DNA from: Hyphomicrobiales bacterium
GTDB taxonomy: Bacteria; Pseudomonadota; Alphaproteobacteria; Rhizobiales; Rhizobiaceae
Assembly: GCA_900468625.1 (NCBI GenBank)
Contig: UBUL01000040.1
Span: forward strand, 1 to 57,928
Reading direction: 5' to 3'
Length of the DNA: 57,928 bases
The notes beneath the pieces were generated by a model. That model was not told where the DNA came from. It was given only the letters and a program-made list of their open reading frames with translations, and made no database searches. Each line of letters begins with the position of its first letter. Within the stretch, counting starts at the first letter, position 1. Below are positions 42,979-52,907 of this stretch, piece by piece. The position numbers were made by a program, and so were the translations under genes.

Positions 42979-45627
42979 ATGCGAACAGATACGGGCCAGA
43001 TCGTAAATCTGGCAGATTACCGGCCTACCGACTTCGTCCTGGAACGCGTGGACCTTACATTCGATCTGCATCCCACCGAAACCAAGGTGGAAGCACGGCT
43101 GATCTTCCATCGCCGCGAAGGCATCGATCCAAAAGCGCCGCTTGTGCTCGACGGCGACGAGCTGGTGCTGTCCGGGCTGCTGCTTGACCAGGTCGATCTC
43201 CCTGCGGAACGGTTCGACGCCAGTCCCGAAAATCTGACCGTCCGCGATCTGCCGGAAACTGCGCCTTTCGAGCTGACGATCACGACCGTCATCAATCCGG
43301 AGGCCAATACGCAATTGATGGGCCTCTATCGCACGGGCGGCGTCTATTGCACGCAATGCGAAGCCGAGGGCTTCCGGCGTATCACCTATTTTCCCGACCG
43401 GCCGGACGTTCTCGCCCCCTATACGGTCAACATCATCGCAGATAAGCAAACAAACCCGCTGCTCCTGTCGAACGGCAACTTCCTCGGCGGCGCCGGCTAT
43501 GGCGAAGGCAAGCATTTCGCGGCCTGGTTCGATCCGCACCCGAAACCGAGCTATCTCTTTGCGCTCGTTGCCGGCGATCTGGGTGTCGTCGAGGATACGT
43601 TCACGACCATGTCGGGCCGCGAAGTGGCGCTGAAGATCTATGTCGAGCATGGCAAGGAGTCGCGTGCTGCCTATGCCATGGATGCGCTGAAGCGTTCGAT
43701 GAAGTGGGACGAAGAGCGGTTCGGACGCGAATACGATCTCGACATCTTCATGATCGTCGCCGTGTCGGACTTCAATATGGGAGCCATGGAGAACAAGGGC
43801 CTCAACGTCTTCAATGACAAATACGTGCTCGCCGATCCCGAGACGGCGACCGATGCCGATTATGCCAATATCGAGGCCATCATCGCGCACGAATATTTCC
43901 ACAACTGGACGGGCAACCGCATCACCTGCCGCGATTGGTTCCAGCTTTGCCTCAAGGAAGGCCTGACCGTCTATCGCGATCACGAGTTTTCCGCCGACCA
44001 ACGCTCGCGCCCCGTCAAGCGTATCGCGGAAGTGCGCCATTTGAAATCGGAGCAGTTTCCGGAAGACAGCGGCCCGCTTGCTCATCCGGTGCGCCCGACC
44101 AAATACCGTGAAATCAACAACTTCTACACGACGACGGTCTATGAGAAGGGCAGCGAAGTCACGCGCATGATCGCCACGCTGCTCGGGCGCGATCCGTTCA
44201 AGAAGGGTATGGATCTCTATTTCGATCGGCATGACGGACAGGCGGTTACGATCGAGGATTTCGTCAAATGCTTCGAGGACGTCAGCGGCCGCGATCTCGC
44301 CCAGTTTTCGCTTTGGTACCATCAGGCTGGGACGCCCCTCGTCACCGCATCCGGCGCTTATGATGCCGACGCCAAGACGTTCACCCTGTCGCTTGAGCAG
44401 ATGGTGCCGGCAACACCGGGCCAGACCGTGAAGAAGCCGATGCACATTCCGCTGCGCATGGGTCTGCTTGCCGAAGACGGCACCGTCATCGTGCCGGCAT
44501 CCATGACGGGAGCAGAGCTGACCGACGACGTGCTGCATCTGACGAAGCAGACGCAAACGGTGACATTCCACGGCATCCCGTCGCGGCCGGTCCTCTCGCT
44601 CAATCGCAGCTTTTCGACGCCGATCAATCTGCAATTCAGCCAGAGTGCCGGCGATCTCGCCTTGATCGCGCGCTACGAGACCGATCATTTCGCCCGCTGG
44701 CAGGCACTGATCGACCTCGGCCTGCCGAACCTGTTGCAGGCGGCACGCGACGCAAGCCAAGGCACCGACATCACCTGTGATACGGCTTTCATCGACGCGC
44801 TGCTCGCAGCTGCGGCCGACGAAAGTCTGGAGCCGGCATTCCGGGCTCAGGCACTCGCCCTTCCGAGCGAGGCCGACATCGCCCGCGAACTCGGCGGCAA
44901 CAATGATCCGGACGCCATTCATGCCGCCCGTCAGACGATCATCAAGCGGGTTGCGGAAGCTGGAAAGCATGTCTTCACGGCGCTTTACGAGGGCATGCAA
45001 ACGCCCGATCCCTTCACCCCGGATGCGGCAAGCGCCGGCCGCCGTGCCTTGCGCAATGCAGCGCTAGGCTACCTTTCGCAGCTGGACGAAACGCCGGCCA
45101 GAGCGAAGACAGCCTATGACACCGCGAACAACATGACCGATCTCAGCGCTGCGCTTACCATTCTGGCACAGCGCTTTCCGGATGCGGCCGAAACGGCGGC
45201 GGCACTTGCGCATTTCCGCGACCGTTTCGCAGACAACGCGCTCGTCGTCGACAAATGGTTCGCCATTCAGGCCGCAATCCCCGGCTCAGGCGCGCTGGAG
45301 CGCATTCGGCTGCTCATGGAAACGCCTTTGTTCAAGCGCACCAATCCGAACCGCGTGCGTTCGCTGATCGGCACGTTTGCCTTCGCCAACCCGACTGGTT
45401 TCGGCCGTGCGGACGGTGGCGGATACAATTTCCTGGCCGACGAAATTCTGGAAATCGATCAGCGAAATCCGCAGCTAGCAGCTCGCATCCTGACCTCTAT
45501 GCGCTCCTGGCGCCTGCTGGAACCGGTACGAGCCGACCATGCCCGCTCGGCACTGATGCGGATCGAAGGCTCAGCCAATCTTTCGACTGATGTGCGCGAC
45601 ATCGTGGACCGTATCCTGAAGCGATGA
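42979..45627 (+). CDS. pepN: Aminopeptidase N
   Basis: The 882-residue zinc peptidase removes N-terminal residues from peptides. It has the GAMEN substrate motif at 268-272, the zinc-binding HEYFH at 304-308 with the third ligand Glu at 327, and the downstream TVYEKGSEV region with the catalytic tyrosine. The four-domain length is normal for the E. coli PepN type. The start follows AGGATAGACC. It stands alone, with a RIME-like repeat on each side. Confidence 0.96.
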   Translation: MRTDTGQIVNLADYRPTDFVLERVDLTFDLHPTETKVEARLIFHRREGIDPKAPLVLDGDELVLSGLLLDQVDLPAERFDASPENLTVRDLPETAPFELTITTVINPEANTQLMGLYRTGGVYCTQCEAEGFRRITYFPDRPDVLAPYTVNIIADKQTNPLLLSNGNFLGGAGYGEGKHFAAWFDPHPKPSYLFALVAGDLGVVEDTFTTMSGREVALKIYVEHGKESRAAYAMDALKRSMKWDEERFGREYDLDIFMIVAVSDFNMGAMENKGLNVFNDKYVLADPETATDADYANIEAIIAHEYFHNWTGNRITCRDWFQLCLKEGLTVYRDHEFSADQRSRPVKRIAEVRHLKSEQFPEDSGPLAHPVRPTKYREINNFYTTTVYEKGSEVTRMIATLLGRDPFKKGMDLYFDRHDGQAVTIEDFVKCFEDVSGRDLAQFSLWYHQAGTPLVTASGAYDADAKTFTLSLEQMVPATPGQTVKKPMHIPLRMGLLAEDGTVIVPASMTGAELTDDVLHLTKQTQTVTFHGIPSRPVLSLNRSFSTPINLQFSQSAGDLALIARYETDHFARWQALIDLGLPNLLQAARDASQGTDITCDTAFIDALLAAAADESLEPAFRAQALALPSEADIARELGGNNDPDAIHAARQTIIKRVAEAGKHVFTALYEGMQTPDPFTPDAASAGRRALRNAALGYLSQLDETPARAKTAYDTANNMTDLSAALTILAQRFPDAAETAAALAHFRDRFADNALVVDKWFAIQAAIPGSGALERIRLLMETPLFKRTNPNRVRSLIGTFAFANPTGFGRADGGGYNFLADEILEIDQRNPQLAARILTSMRSWRLLEPVRADHARSALMRIEGSANLSTDVRDIVDRILKR

Positions 45628-45664
45628 TTTCGATCGCCCTGCATGCCTATTTCAAAGGCTGATT

Positions 45665-45777
45665 AGAGCATGATGCCGAAGTGTGCTCGGTTTTCGGACG
45701 ACATCATGCTCTACTTCTTCGATTCTAGAGCGGATTCAGATTTTAGGCCGAACAGGCCTAAAATCATCCGGCTCTAG
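45665..45777 (+). repeat. RIME-like repeat, copy 4
   Basis: It has AGAGCATGATGCCGAAGTGTGC...CATCATGCTCT and CTAGAGCGGATTCAGATTTTAGG...AATCATCCGGCTCTAG, a complete two-palindrome element 38 bases after pepN. The 340-base interval 45628-45967 has no other gene. Confidence 0.85.
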
Positions 45778-45967
45778 TATCAGCCTTTTCGCCTCCAACG
45801 AGTCCAGTGCCCGCGCAACTTACTGATGCGTGTGCAAAATATGCTGAAATCGCAGATGGTTAAGAAAGTTTTACCTCACCCTCTGGACAAGCCGAATCAC
45901 GAGTGATTCATTAAGGCAGATTCGGGCGAGCGGCGCAGCGAATCACACGAGGGACAAGGCTAAAGCA

Positions 45968-48283
45968 ATGGTGGACGTGCGGCGGGCAACCGTGGCCGAT
46001 GGACGGCTGCGTGTTAATTTCGACGGTCTGAAGTCCTGGCATAGCGGTGTTGCCGACCGACCCGGAGTGCGGATGGAGACGATTTCCGGTCGTTTTCCGC
46101 AGACGGAACAAATCCTCAAGCGCATCATTCCGGTCCTCATCGTTTCCTTCCTGATGGTCGTCGCCGCCTCGCATTTCTTCGGTATGATCACGGAGCACAG
46201 CCGCATGGCGGCTTCGGCGCGCCGAACGACCTCGCTCTCCATCGCCGCCGCCTCCGCCGCCTTTTCGAACGACGCCAGCCTGTTCCAGGCCGGCGACCGG
46301 ACCGGCGCGGAACGGAAATTGGCCTCCTATCTGCCGCAGGATCGTCTGGACACCGGCGCATTCGTGCTGCTGGTGCAGTCGAGCGGACGGGTGTTCGCCT
46401 CATCCGCCGCCGGCTCCGCCTATATCGGCATGCTCGTCTCCGACTTCTTTCCCGAAGTATCCGCCATCCGCAGTTTCGGCGACCATGCCGGCGTGATAGA
46501 GACCATGATCGGCGGCGAGCCTTACTACGCGGCAATTTCCCTGATCGGCGACAAGGGCGACTTCATTCTGTCGGCCGCGTCGATGGAACAGCTCGACAAG
46601 CTCTGGCGCGATGAGCTTACGCTCAACGTCACGCTTTTTGCCGGTATTTCCTCCATCCTTCTCGTCATCCTCTATGCCTATTATACGCAGGTGAAACGGG
46701 CGCGCGACGCCGACGAAATCTTCCTTGAATCCAACCTGCGGGTCGAGACGGCTCTGTCGCGCGGCCGCTGCGGTCTCTGGGATTTCGATTTCACCAGCCG
46801 CAAGTTCTTCTGGTCGCGCTCGATGTACGACATGCTTGGGCTGCCGGCTGCCGACAAGCCGCTCGCCTTTACGGATGCAGCACGGCTGATGCATCCGGAC
46901 GACAACAGCCTGCATATGCTCGCCCGCACCGTAACCCGTGGCAAGGCCGGCCAGGTGGACCAGATTCTGCGCATCCGCCATGCCAAGGGGCATTACGTCT
47001 GGATGCGTGCCCGCGCCCAGGTCATCCGCACCCATTCGGGCCGCGTGCACATGATCGGCATCGCTATGGACGTGACCGAGCAGCATCGGCTGGCACAGCG
47101 CTATGCCGAAGCCGATCAGCGGCTGGCCGACGCCATCGAATGCACGTCCGAAGCCTTCGTGCTATGGGACAAGAACGATCGCCTCGTCATGTGCAATGCG
47201 CATTTCCAGCAGGCCTACGGCCTGCCGGACACCGTGCTCGTGCCCGGCACCGAACGCGCCCTCGTCAATGCCGCCGCCGCACGGCCGGTCATCGAGCGCC
47301 GCATCGTCGATCCCGGCCGTTCCAGTCATTCGCAGACGACGGAAGTGCAGCTGGCCGACGAGCGCTGGCTGCAGATCAACGAGCGCCGTACCCGCGACGG
47401 CGGCCTTGTCTCCGTCGGCACCGACATCACGCAGCTCAAGCGCAACCAGGAACGCCTTCGCGAATCCGAGCGCCGGCTGATGGCAACCATCAACGATCTT
47501 TCAGCATCGCGGCAGATTCTGGAACGGCAGAAGGCGGAGCTTTCGACCGCCAACACCAATTATCTCGCGGAGAAGGAACGCGCCGAAGCCGCCAACAAGG
47601 CCAAATCGGAATTCCTCGCCAACATGTCTCACGAGCTGCGCACACCGCTCAACGCCATTCTCGGCTTTTCGGAAATCCTGCAGGACCAGATGTTCGGACC
47701 GCTCGGCTCGGCCCGCTACAATGAATATGCCAAGGATATCCACGACAGCGGCAAGCATCTGCTTAATGTCATCAACGACATTCTCGACATGTCCAAGATC
47801 GAAGCGGGGCATATGAAACTCTCCTGCGAGCGGATCGATCTTGCGCCGCTTATCGAGGAATGCCTGCGCTTCACCCGCATTCCGGCTGCGCAGAAGAACA
47901 TTCTGGTCGAGCAGACCATCTCCTCCGAGATCAAGCTCAACGCCGACCGGCGAGCGATGAAACAGATCGTGCTCAACCTGCTTTCCAATGCCGTGAAATT
48001 CACCAATGACGGCGGGCGCATCGCGGTTCGCACGCGCAGGGTCGAAGATGCGGTGATGCTCGTTATCGCCGACACCGGCATCGGAATTCCGAAATCGGCG
48101 CTCAGCAAGATCGGCCAGCCCTTCGAACAGGTGCAGAGCCAATATGCGAAGAGCAAGGGAGGCTCCGGTCTCGGGCTTGCCATTTCCAGATCGCTGACGG
48201 CGCTGCATCACGGCCGCATGCGCATCCGCTCCCGCGAAGGCATCGGCACTGTCATCGCAATCCGTATCCCGGATCAGCGCTAA
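45968..48283 (+). CDS. PAS-domain sensor histidine kinase (CbrA/PdhS-like)
   Basis: The 771-residue membrane kinase has two N-terminal transmembrane helices (about 53-73 and 216-238) framing a periplasmic sensor domain. PAS domains follow (one has RCGLWDFDFTSRKFFWSRSM, another SEAFVLWDKNDRLVMCN). Then comes a coiled coil and the H-box NMSHELRTPLNAILGFSEI with the phosphorylated His at about 555. The ATPase domain has NLLSNAVKFT, DTGIGI and GGSGLGLAI. This H-box is typical of the PdhS group that controls DivK/CtrA. S. meliloti CbrA has the same layout. An internal ATG at 46073 is an alternative start. Confidence 0.85.
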   Translation: MVDVRRATVADGRLRVNFDGLKSWHSGVADRPGVRMETISGRFPQTEQILKRIIPVLIVSFLMVVAASHFFGMITEHSRMAASARRTTSLSIAAASAAFSNDASLFQAGDRTGAERKLASYLPQDRLDTGAFVLLVQSSGRVFASSAAGSAYIGMLVSDFFPEVSAIRSFGDHAGVIETMIGGEPYYAAISLIGDKGDFILSAASMEQLDKLWRDELTLNVTLFAGISSILLVILYAYYTQVKRARDADEIFLESNLRVETALSRGRCGLWDFDFTSRKFFWSRSMYDMLGLPAADKPLAFTDAARLMHPDDNSLHMLARTVTRGKAGQVDQILRIRHAKGHYVWMRARAQVIRTHSGRVHMIGIAMDVTEQHRLAQRYAEADQRLADAIECTSEAFVLWDKNDRLVMCNAHFQQAYGLPDTVLVPGTERALVNAAAARPVIERRIVDPGRSSHSQTTEVQLADERWLQINERRTRDGGLVSVGTDITQLKRNQERLRESERRLMATINDLSASRQILERQKAELSTANTNYLAEKERAEAANKAKSEFLANMSHELRTPLNAILGFSEILQDQMFGPLGSARYNEYAKDIHDSGKHLLNVINDILDMSKIEAGHMKLSCERIDLAPLIEECLRFTRIPAAQKNILVEQTISSEIKLNADRRAMKQIVLNLLSNAVKFTNDGGRIAVRTRRVEDAVMLVIADTGIGIPKSALSKIGQPFEQVQSQYAKSKGGSGLGLAISRSLTALHHGRMRIRSREGIGTVIAIRIPDQR

Positions 48284-48385
48284 AGCGCGTCGCGATCTTT
48301 CAGATTCGCTTCTTGAGCTTTAGATTTTTTAATTTTGCGCATGTCGTTGTCGCAAAACCGCTACGCACTTTTGCGCGACATGATT
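48284..48385. repeat. Third type of rhizobial intergenic repeat (family C)
   Basis: The segment begins AAAGCGCGTCGCGATCTTTC and ends GCAAAACCGCTACGCACTTTTGCGCGACATG. The last part (CGCAAAACCGC...GCACTTTTGCG) is an imperfect inverted repeat. It fills the gap between the kinase and glnE. Confidence 0.65.
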
Positions 48386-51345
48386 TAGTTTCCGACCGTT
48401 GCCTGAAATATCTTCCGCACTGCCTTCGACAGCCGCTTGAGCTCGGCTTCCAGCGTGCGGATATCCGGGCAATCGCCGGCGCGGCAAACCAGCTCCATCA
48501 ACCCGGAAGGCGCATTTTGCGGATCGAACGCGCCGTCGATGCAGAGCCGAATGAGTTGCGACAGCTCCGTATAAAGATGCAGCGCCTCCAGGCAGACATC
48601 GAGGTCGTTGCGATCCATAAGGCTGGCGCCGAGCAGTTTCAACGCCTCTGCCGTGCTGAGCCCGTTGGCGTCGATGCCAACGCCGCGCTCAGGCGCGATC
48701 AATCGCAAATACTGCGCTGTAAATTCGATATCGATCAGCCCGCCGGGGATCAGCTTCAGGTCCCAGATGCTTTCGGGCGGCTTTTCCTGCTCGATCAGGG
48801 CGCGCATCTCACGAACATCCGCAGCGATCTTGGCAATGTCTCTCCTTGCCGAAAGAACTTCGCCGATGACGCGCTCGGCATCGTTCACCAATGCCTCATC
48901 GCCGCAGATCAGCCGCGCCCGCGAGAGCGCCATGTGCTCCCAGGTCCAGGCCTCGGTGCGCTGATATTTCTCGAAGGAGTTAATGCGTGTGGCGACCGGC
49001 CCCTTGTTGCCGGAAGGGCGCAGCCGCATGTCGACCTCATAGAGAATGCCTTCCGCCGTCGGCGCCGAAAGGGCGGCGATCAGACGCTGGGTGATGCGGG
49101 TGAAATAGCGCATGGCATCCAGCGGCTTCGGGCCATCGGATTCGCCCGCCGTATCGTCGTAGTCATAGAGCAGGATAATATCGATATCCGATCCCGCCGT
49201 GAGTTCGAAGCTGCCGAGCTTGCCCATGCCGACCACAGCGACGCGGCCGCCGGGATATTCGCCATGAGCCGAGCGGATTTCCTTCATCACCGCATCCAGC
49301 GCCGCCTCGACGATGAGATCGGCGAGATAGGTAAAGGCGCGAGCCGCCATCTGGCCGCCGATCGCGCCCGTCAGCAGGCGTATGCCGATGAGGAAGCGCT
49401 GTTCGGATGCGAAGATGCGCAGCCGGTCCAGCACGTCTTCATAGTGCCTTGCCGCGGTTAGGAAACTTCTGATGCGCTCTGCCAGATAGTCCCGCGTCGG
49501 CAGTTCGGCCATGAGGCCAGGGTCCAGCATGCCGTCGAAGACATGCGGCTTGGCAGCGATGATCTCGGCGAGGCGCGGCGCCGAGGACATGATGTTGACA
49601 ATGAGGGAAAGCAGCGCCGGGTTCGTGCCGAGCAGCGAGAAGAGCTGGATGCCGGCAGGCAGGCCGGAGATGAAGCTGTCGAAACGCAGGAGCGCCTCAT
49701 CCGCCCGCTTGCTTTCGCCGAAGACCCGCAGGAGTTCGGGCGTCAGCTCCGTCAGCCGCTCGCGCGCTTCCACCGATTGCGTGGCGCGATACCGTCCGTA
49801 GTGCCAGGTGCGGATGACATTGGCAATGTCGGACGGTCGTTCGAAGCCGAGACGGCGCAGCGTCTTCAGCGTATCGGGATCGTCACCCTGGCCGGTAAAG
49901 ACCAGATTGCCCGTTTCGGACGATAGTTTCGTTTCCTGCTCGAACAGGCGCGCATAACGCCGCTCGACCGTTTTCAGCGTCGTCACCAGCGCCTCGGAGA
50001 ATGCCGATATGTCGGGGAAACCCATCATGAAGGCGATGCGCTTGAGCTCTGCATCCGTTTCCGGCAGCAGGTGCGTCTGCTCGTCGCGCACCATCTGGAT
50101 GCGATGCTCGACATCGCGCAGAAACCAGTAGGCCGATGTGAGCTCGTCGCGGGTTTCCGCGTCGATCCACTTCGCCTCGGTCAACTCGGCGAGGGTTCGT
50201 TCCGTCGACCGGCAGCGCAATTCCGGCATCCGCCCTCCGGCAATCAGCTGCTGCGTCTGCACGAAGAATTCTATCTCGCGAATGCCGCCGCGGCCGAGCT
50301 TGACGTTGTGGCCCTTGACCGCGATGGCGCCATGCCCCTTGTGCACATGGATCTGCCGCTTGATGGAGTGGATATCGGCGATTGCGGCATAGTCCAGATA
50401 TTTCCGGAAGACGAAGGGTACGAGATCGCGGATGAAGGCCTGGCCCGCGTCGATATCGCCGGCAACGGGGCGTGCCTTGATGAAGGCCGCACGCTCCCAG
50501 TTCTGCCCCCTACCCTCGTAATAGATCATCGCCGCATCGACTGGGATCGCCAGCGGCGTCGAGCCGGGATCGGGACGCAGGCGCAGATCGGTGCGGAAGA
50601 CATAACCGTCCGCCGTGCGCTCCTGCAGGATGCGCACCAGCCGCCGCATCAGCCTCGGGAAGATGTCGATGGCGTCATCCGGATCGGGAACGATACCCGC
50701 CGTCTCGTCGAAGAAGACGACCAGATCGATATCGGAAGAATAGTTCAGCTCCTCGGCGCCGAGCTTGCCCATGCCGAGCACGATCAATCCGGACTGCCGG
50801 CTCGGAGCGGCGCGATCGGGAAGCGAGATCTTGCCGGCTTCATGCGACGACAGCAGCAGATGGTCGATCGCTGCGGAAATGGAAGCCTCCGCGAGCCTGC
50901 TCAGCCAGCGGGTCGTCACTTTGCCATCATAGATGCGGGCGAGGTCGGCGAGTGCGATGAGAAAGGCCGCACGGCGCTTGGCGATACGAAGGCGGCTCAT
51001 CACATCGGAGTCCGAAGGCGACAAGGCTTTCTCCCCGGCCGGCAGCCAAGCGCGCCGAGCGTCTTCAACGAGAGCTTCGATCTGGGGCGACAGCGGCTTT
51101 TCGATGGCTGCAACGAGGAGCGATGGCTCGAGATTGGCCGTTTCCCGCAAATGAGGTGACAGGGTTAGGGCGGCAACGACGAAATCCCGCAGGGCGCTTT
51201 CGCCAGCAAGCAGAGCAGCGACGGCGGGCTCTGCGCCGGCGATCTGCTTGAGGTCGGCGAGTGCAGACTTCGTTTCCGATTGGTTCAATGGCCGCAATCG
51301 TCCAGACGGAACATCCCGCAGCAAATCGCTTTGCGTCGTCGTCAT
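48385..51345 (-). CDS. glnE: Bifunctional glutamine synthetase adenylyltransferase/deadenylase
   Basis: The 986-residue enzyme controls glutamine synthetase by adding AMP to it or removing it, in response to PII and glutamine. It has two nucleotidyltransferase domains: MGKLGAEELNYSSDIDL near residue 195 and MGKLGSFELTAGSDIDI near residue 690. The helical domains between and after them are also present. The length matches the family. It is the last of three minus-strand genes after degP. A RIME-like repeat (51370) separates it from the kinase gene. Confidence 0.96.
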   Translation of the reverse strand: MTTTQSDLLRDVPSGRLRPLNQSETKSALADLKQIAGAEPAVAALLAGESALRDFVVAALTLSPHLRETANLEPSLLVAAIEKPLSPQIEALVEDARRAWLPAGEKALSPSDSDVMSRLRIAKRRAAFLIALADLARIYDGKVTTRWLSRLAEASISAAIDHLLLSSHEAGKISLPDRAAPSRQSGLIVLGMGKLGAEELNYSSDIDLVVFFDETAGIVPDPDDAIDIFPRLMRRLVRILQERTADGYVFRTDLRLRPDPGSTPLAIPVDAAMIYYEGRGQNWERAAFIKARPVAGDIDAGQAFIRDLVPFVFRKYLDYAAIADIHSIKRQIHVHKGHGAIAVKGHNVKLGRGGIREIEFFVQTQQLIAGGRMPELRCRSTERTLAELTEAKWIDAETRDELTSAYWFLRDVEHRIQMVRDEQTHLLPETDAELKRIAFMMGFPDISAFSEALVTTLKTVERRYARLFEQETKLSSETGNLVFTGQGDDPDTLKTLRRLGFERPSDIANVIRTWHYGRYRATQSVEARERLTELTPELLRVFGESKRADEALLRFDSFISGLPAGIQLFSLLGTNPALLSLIVNIMSSAPRLAEIIAAKPHVFDGMLDPGLMAELPTRDYLAERIRSFLTAARHYEDVLDRLRIFASEQRFLIGIRLLTGAIGGQMAARAFTYLADLIVEAALDAVMKEIRSAHGEYPGGRVAVVGMGKLGSFELTAGSDIDIILLYDYDDTAGESDGPKPLDAMRYFTRITQRLIAALSAPTAEGILYEVDMRLRPSGNKGPVATRINSFEKYQRTEAWTWEHMALSRARLICGDEALVNDAERVIGEVLSARRDIAKIAADVREMRALIEQEKPPESIWDLKLIPGGLIDIEFTAQYLRLIAPERGVGIDANGLSTAEALKLLGASLMDRNDLDVCLEALHLYTELSQLIRLCIDGAFDPQNAPSGLMELVCRAGDCPDIRTLEAELKRLSKAVRKIFQATVGN

Positions 51346-51369
51346 GCAGCTCTCCCAACAGCAAGCGGT

Positions 51370-51479
51370 AGAGCATGATGCCGAAAAGTGCGAGCGGTTT
51401 CGGCATCATGCTCTACTTCTTTGACGCTAGAGCGGATTCAGATTTTGGGCCGTTTCGGCCTAAAATCATCCGGCTCTAG
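51370..51479 (+). repeat. RIME-like repeat, copy 5
   Basis: AGAGCATGATGCCGAAAAGTG...GCATCATGCTCT and CTAGAGCGGATTCAGATTTTGGG...AATCATCCGGCTCTAG. It separates the histidine kinase and glnE genes, so may insulate or stabilise the mRNA between them. Confidence 0.85.
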
Positions 51480-51491
51480 TGCAGGATTAAC

Positions 51492-52907
51492 CTATTGTTT
51501 CTGCATGGGGAAGATCATGGTGACCGTTAATCCCTTGGCATCGGGACTATCGGGATCGGTATCGGAAAGCTCCAGCCGGCCGCCATGCAGCTCCATGACA
51601 GCCTCCACCAGCGCAAGGCCGAGGCCGGTTCCAGGCTTGGAGCGGCTTTCGTCCAGGCGGAAGAAGCGCTTGACCACATCGGCGCGCTGATGGGCAGGAA
51701 TGCCCGGTCCGTGGTCGGCGACGGCAAGCGTGACAGCATCATGCCTGCGCGCCAGCTTGAAGGTTATCGCCGGCTCGCCGCTGCAGCCCGAAGCATATTT
51801 CAGGGCGTTGTCGATAAGGTTGAAGAGCGCCTGCCCGATCAGCTCGCGATTGCCCTGTACCTCGACATCGGGCTCGATGTCGGCCGTCAGCGCCAGACCC
51901 GCTTCCTCGGCAACCGGCTCGTAAAGTTCGGCCGTATCGGCGACGATGGAGGAGAGATCGACGGCGGTCATTTCAGCGGCCACAGAACCTGCCTCGACGC
52001 GCGAAATCATCAGGAGCGCATTGAAGGTGCGGATCAGCTGATCGGATTCGCCGATGATGCCTTCGAGCGCGGTGCGACGGCCTTCGCTGTCGGCATTGTC
52101 GAGCGCATCGGCGGCCTTGTTGCGCAGGCGCGTGAGCGGGGTCTTGAGGTCGTGGGCGATGTTGTCGGAGACCTGCCGCAGCCCCTCGTTCAGTTTCTCG
52201 ATGCGCTCAAGCATCGCGTTCAGCGATGCAGACATACGATCGAATTCGTCGCCGGAGCCGCCGACGGGCAGGCGCTGGGAAAGGTCTCCGGCCATGATCT
52301 TGCGGCTGGCGGCCGTCATCCGGTCGATGCGCTTTAGGGCGTTACGGCCGATGCCGAACCAGATGACCAGTGCACCGAGTCCCATGATCGCCAGTGCCAG
52401 CATCAGCGCCTGGCGCACCAGCAGCCGAAAGCGCTCCGGCTCGCCCAGATCGCGGCCTACCAGGATGCGCAGGCCGTTGTCGAGGATGAAGATGTTGGCG
52501 ATCGCCAGATGGCGTCGCTCCGGATCGTTGGAAGCGTCCGTATAACGCTCGTAGATGAAAGGCAGCTCGGTCCAGCCGGCTTGGCCGAGCACGCCCGGCT
52601 GCACTGAGGCGACGTTACCGGCCAGGATATCGCCGGAGGGACCGGCAATGACATAGAGGTTGGCGCCGGGCTGGCGCGCGCGGCGCTCCATTGTGCGCAG
52701 AAGCAGGTTCAGCCCGCCAATGTCATAGGCGCGCTTGACCTGATTGACCTCCTGCTGAACGGCATCGCGGATCTGCTCCGTCAACAGCCGCTCGGACATG
52801 GCCGTGACGTAGAAGACCAGCGTCGCGGCACAAAGCGCAAAAAGAAGGATGTAAAGGGCGGAAAGGCGGACTGCGGTGGACTTGAAGAGGACGCGGAAGC
52901 GACTCAT
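51492..52907 (-). CDS. Two-component sensor histidine kinase
   Basis: The 471-residue kinase has an N-terminal helix (LSALYILLFALCAATLVFYV), a periplasmic segment, a second helix (about 167-188), a HAMP domain, the H-box IAHDLKTPLTRLRN with the phosphorylated His at 252, and an ATPase domain with NLIDNALKYA, DHGPGI and GTGLGLALV. The partner response regulator gene lies directly upstream with four bases of overlap. The position between degP and glnE matches a rhizobial pair next to the cyc genes. The signal is unknown. Confidence 0.9.
   Translation of the reverse strand: MSRFRVLFKSTAVRLSALYILLFALCAATLVFYVTAMSERLLTEQIRDAVQQEVNQVKRAYDIGGLNLLLRTMERRARQPGANLYVIAGPSGDILAGNVASVQPGVLGQAGWTELPFIYERYTDASNDPERRHLAIANIFILDNGLRILVGRDLGEPERFRLLVRQALMLALAIMGLGALVIWFGIGRNALKRIDRMTAASRKIMAGDLSQRLPVGGSGDEFDRMSASLNAMLERIEKLNEGLRQVSDNIAHDLKTPLTRLRNKAADALDNADSEGRRTALEGIIGESDQLIRTFNALLMISRVEAGSVAAEMTAVDLSSIVADTAELYEPVAEEAGLALTADIEPDVEVQGNRELIGQALFNLIDNALKYASGCSGEPAITFKLARRHDAVTLAVADHGPGIPAHQRADVVKRFFRLDESRSKPGTGLGLALVEAVMELHGGRLELSDTDPDSPDAKGLTVTMIFPMQKQ

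Noticed and set aside
42967..45000. A 677-codon open frame antisense to pepN
   Set aside because: It mirrors the high-GC codon bias of pepN, has no recognisable domain, and pepN is certain from its zinc motif.
39725..51479. The recurring AGAGCATGATG elements as a CRISPR array or insertion sequence ends
   Set aside because: Copies are kilobases apart without regular spacers, and no transposase frames or cas genes are present. They fit rhizobial mosaic elements.
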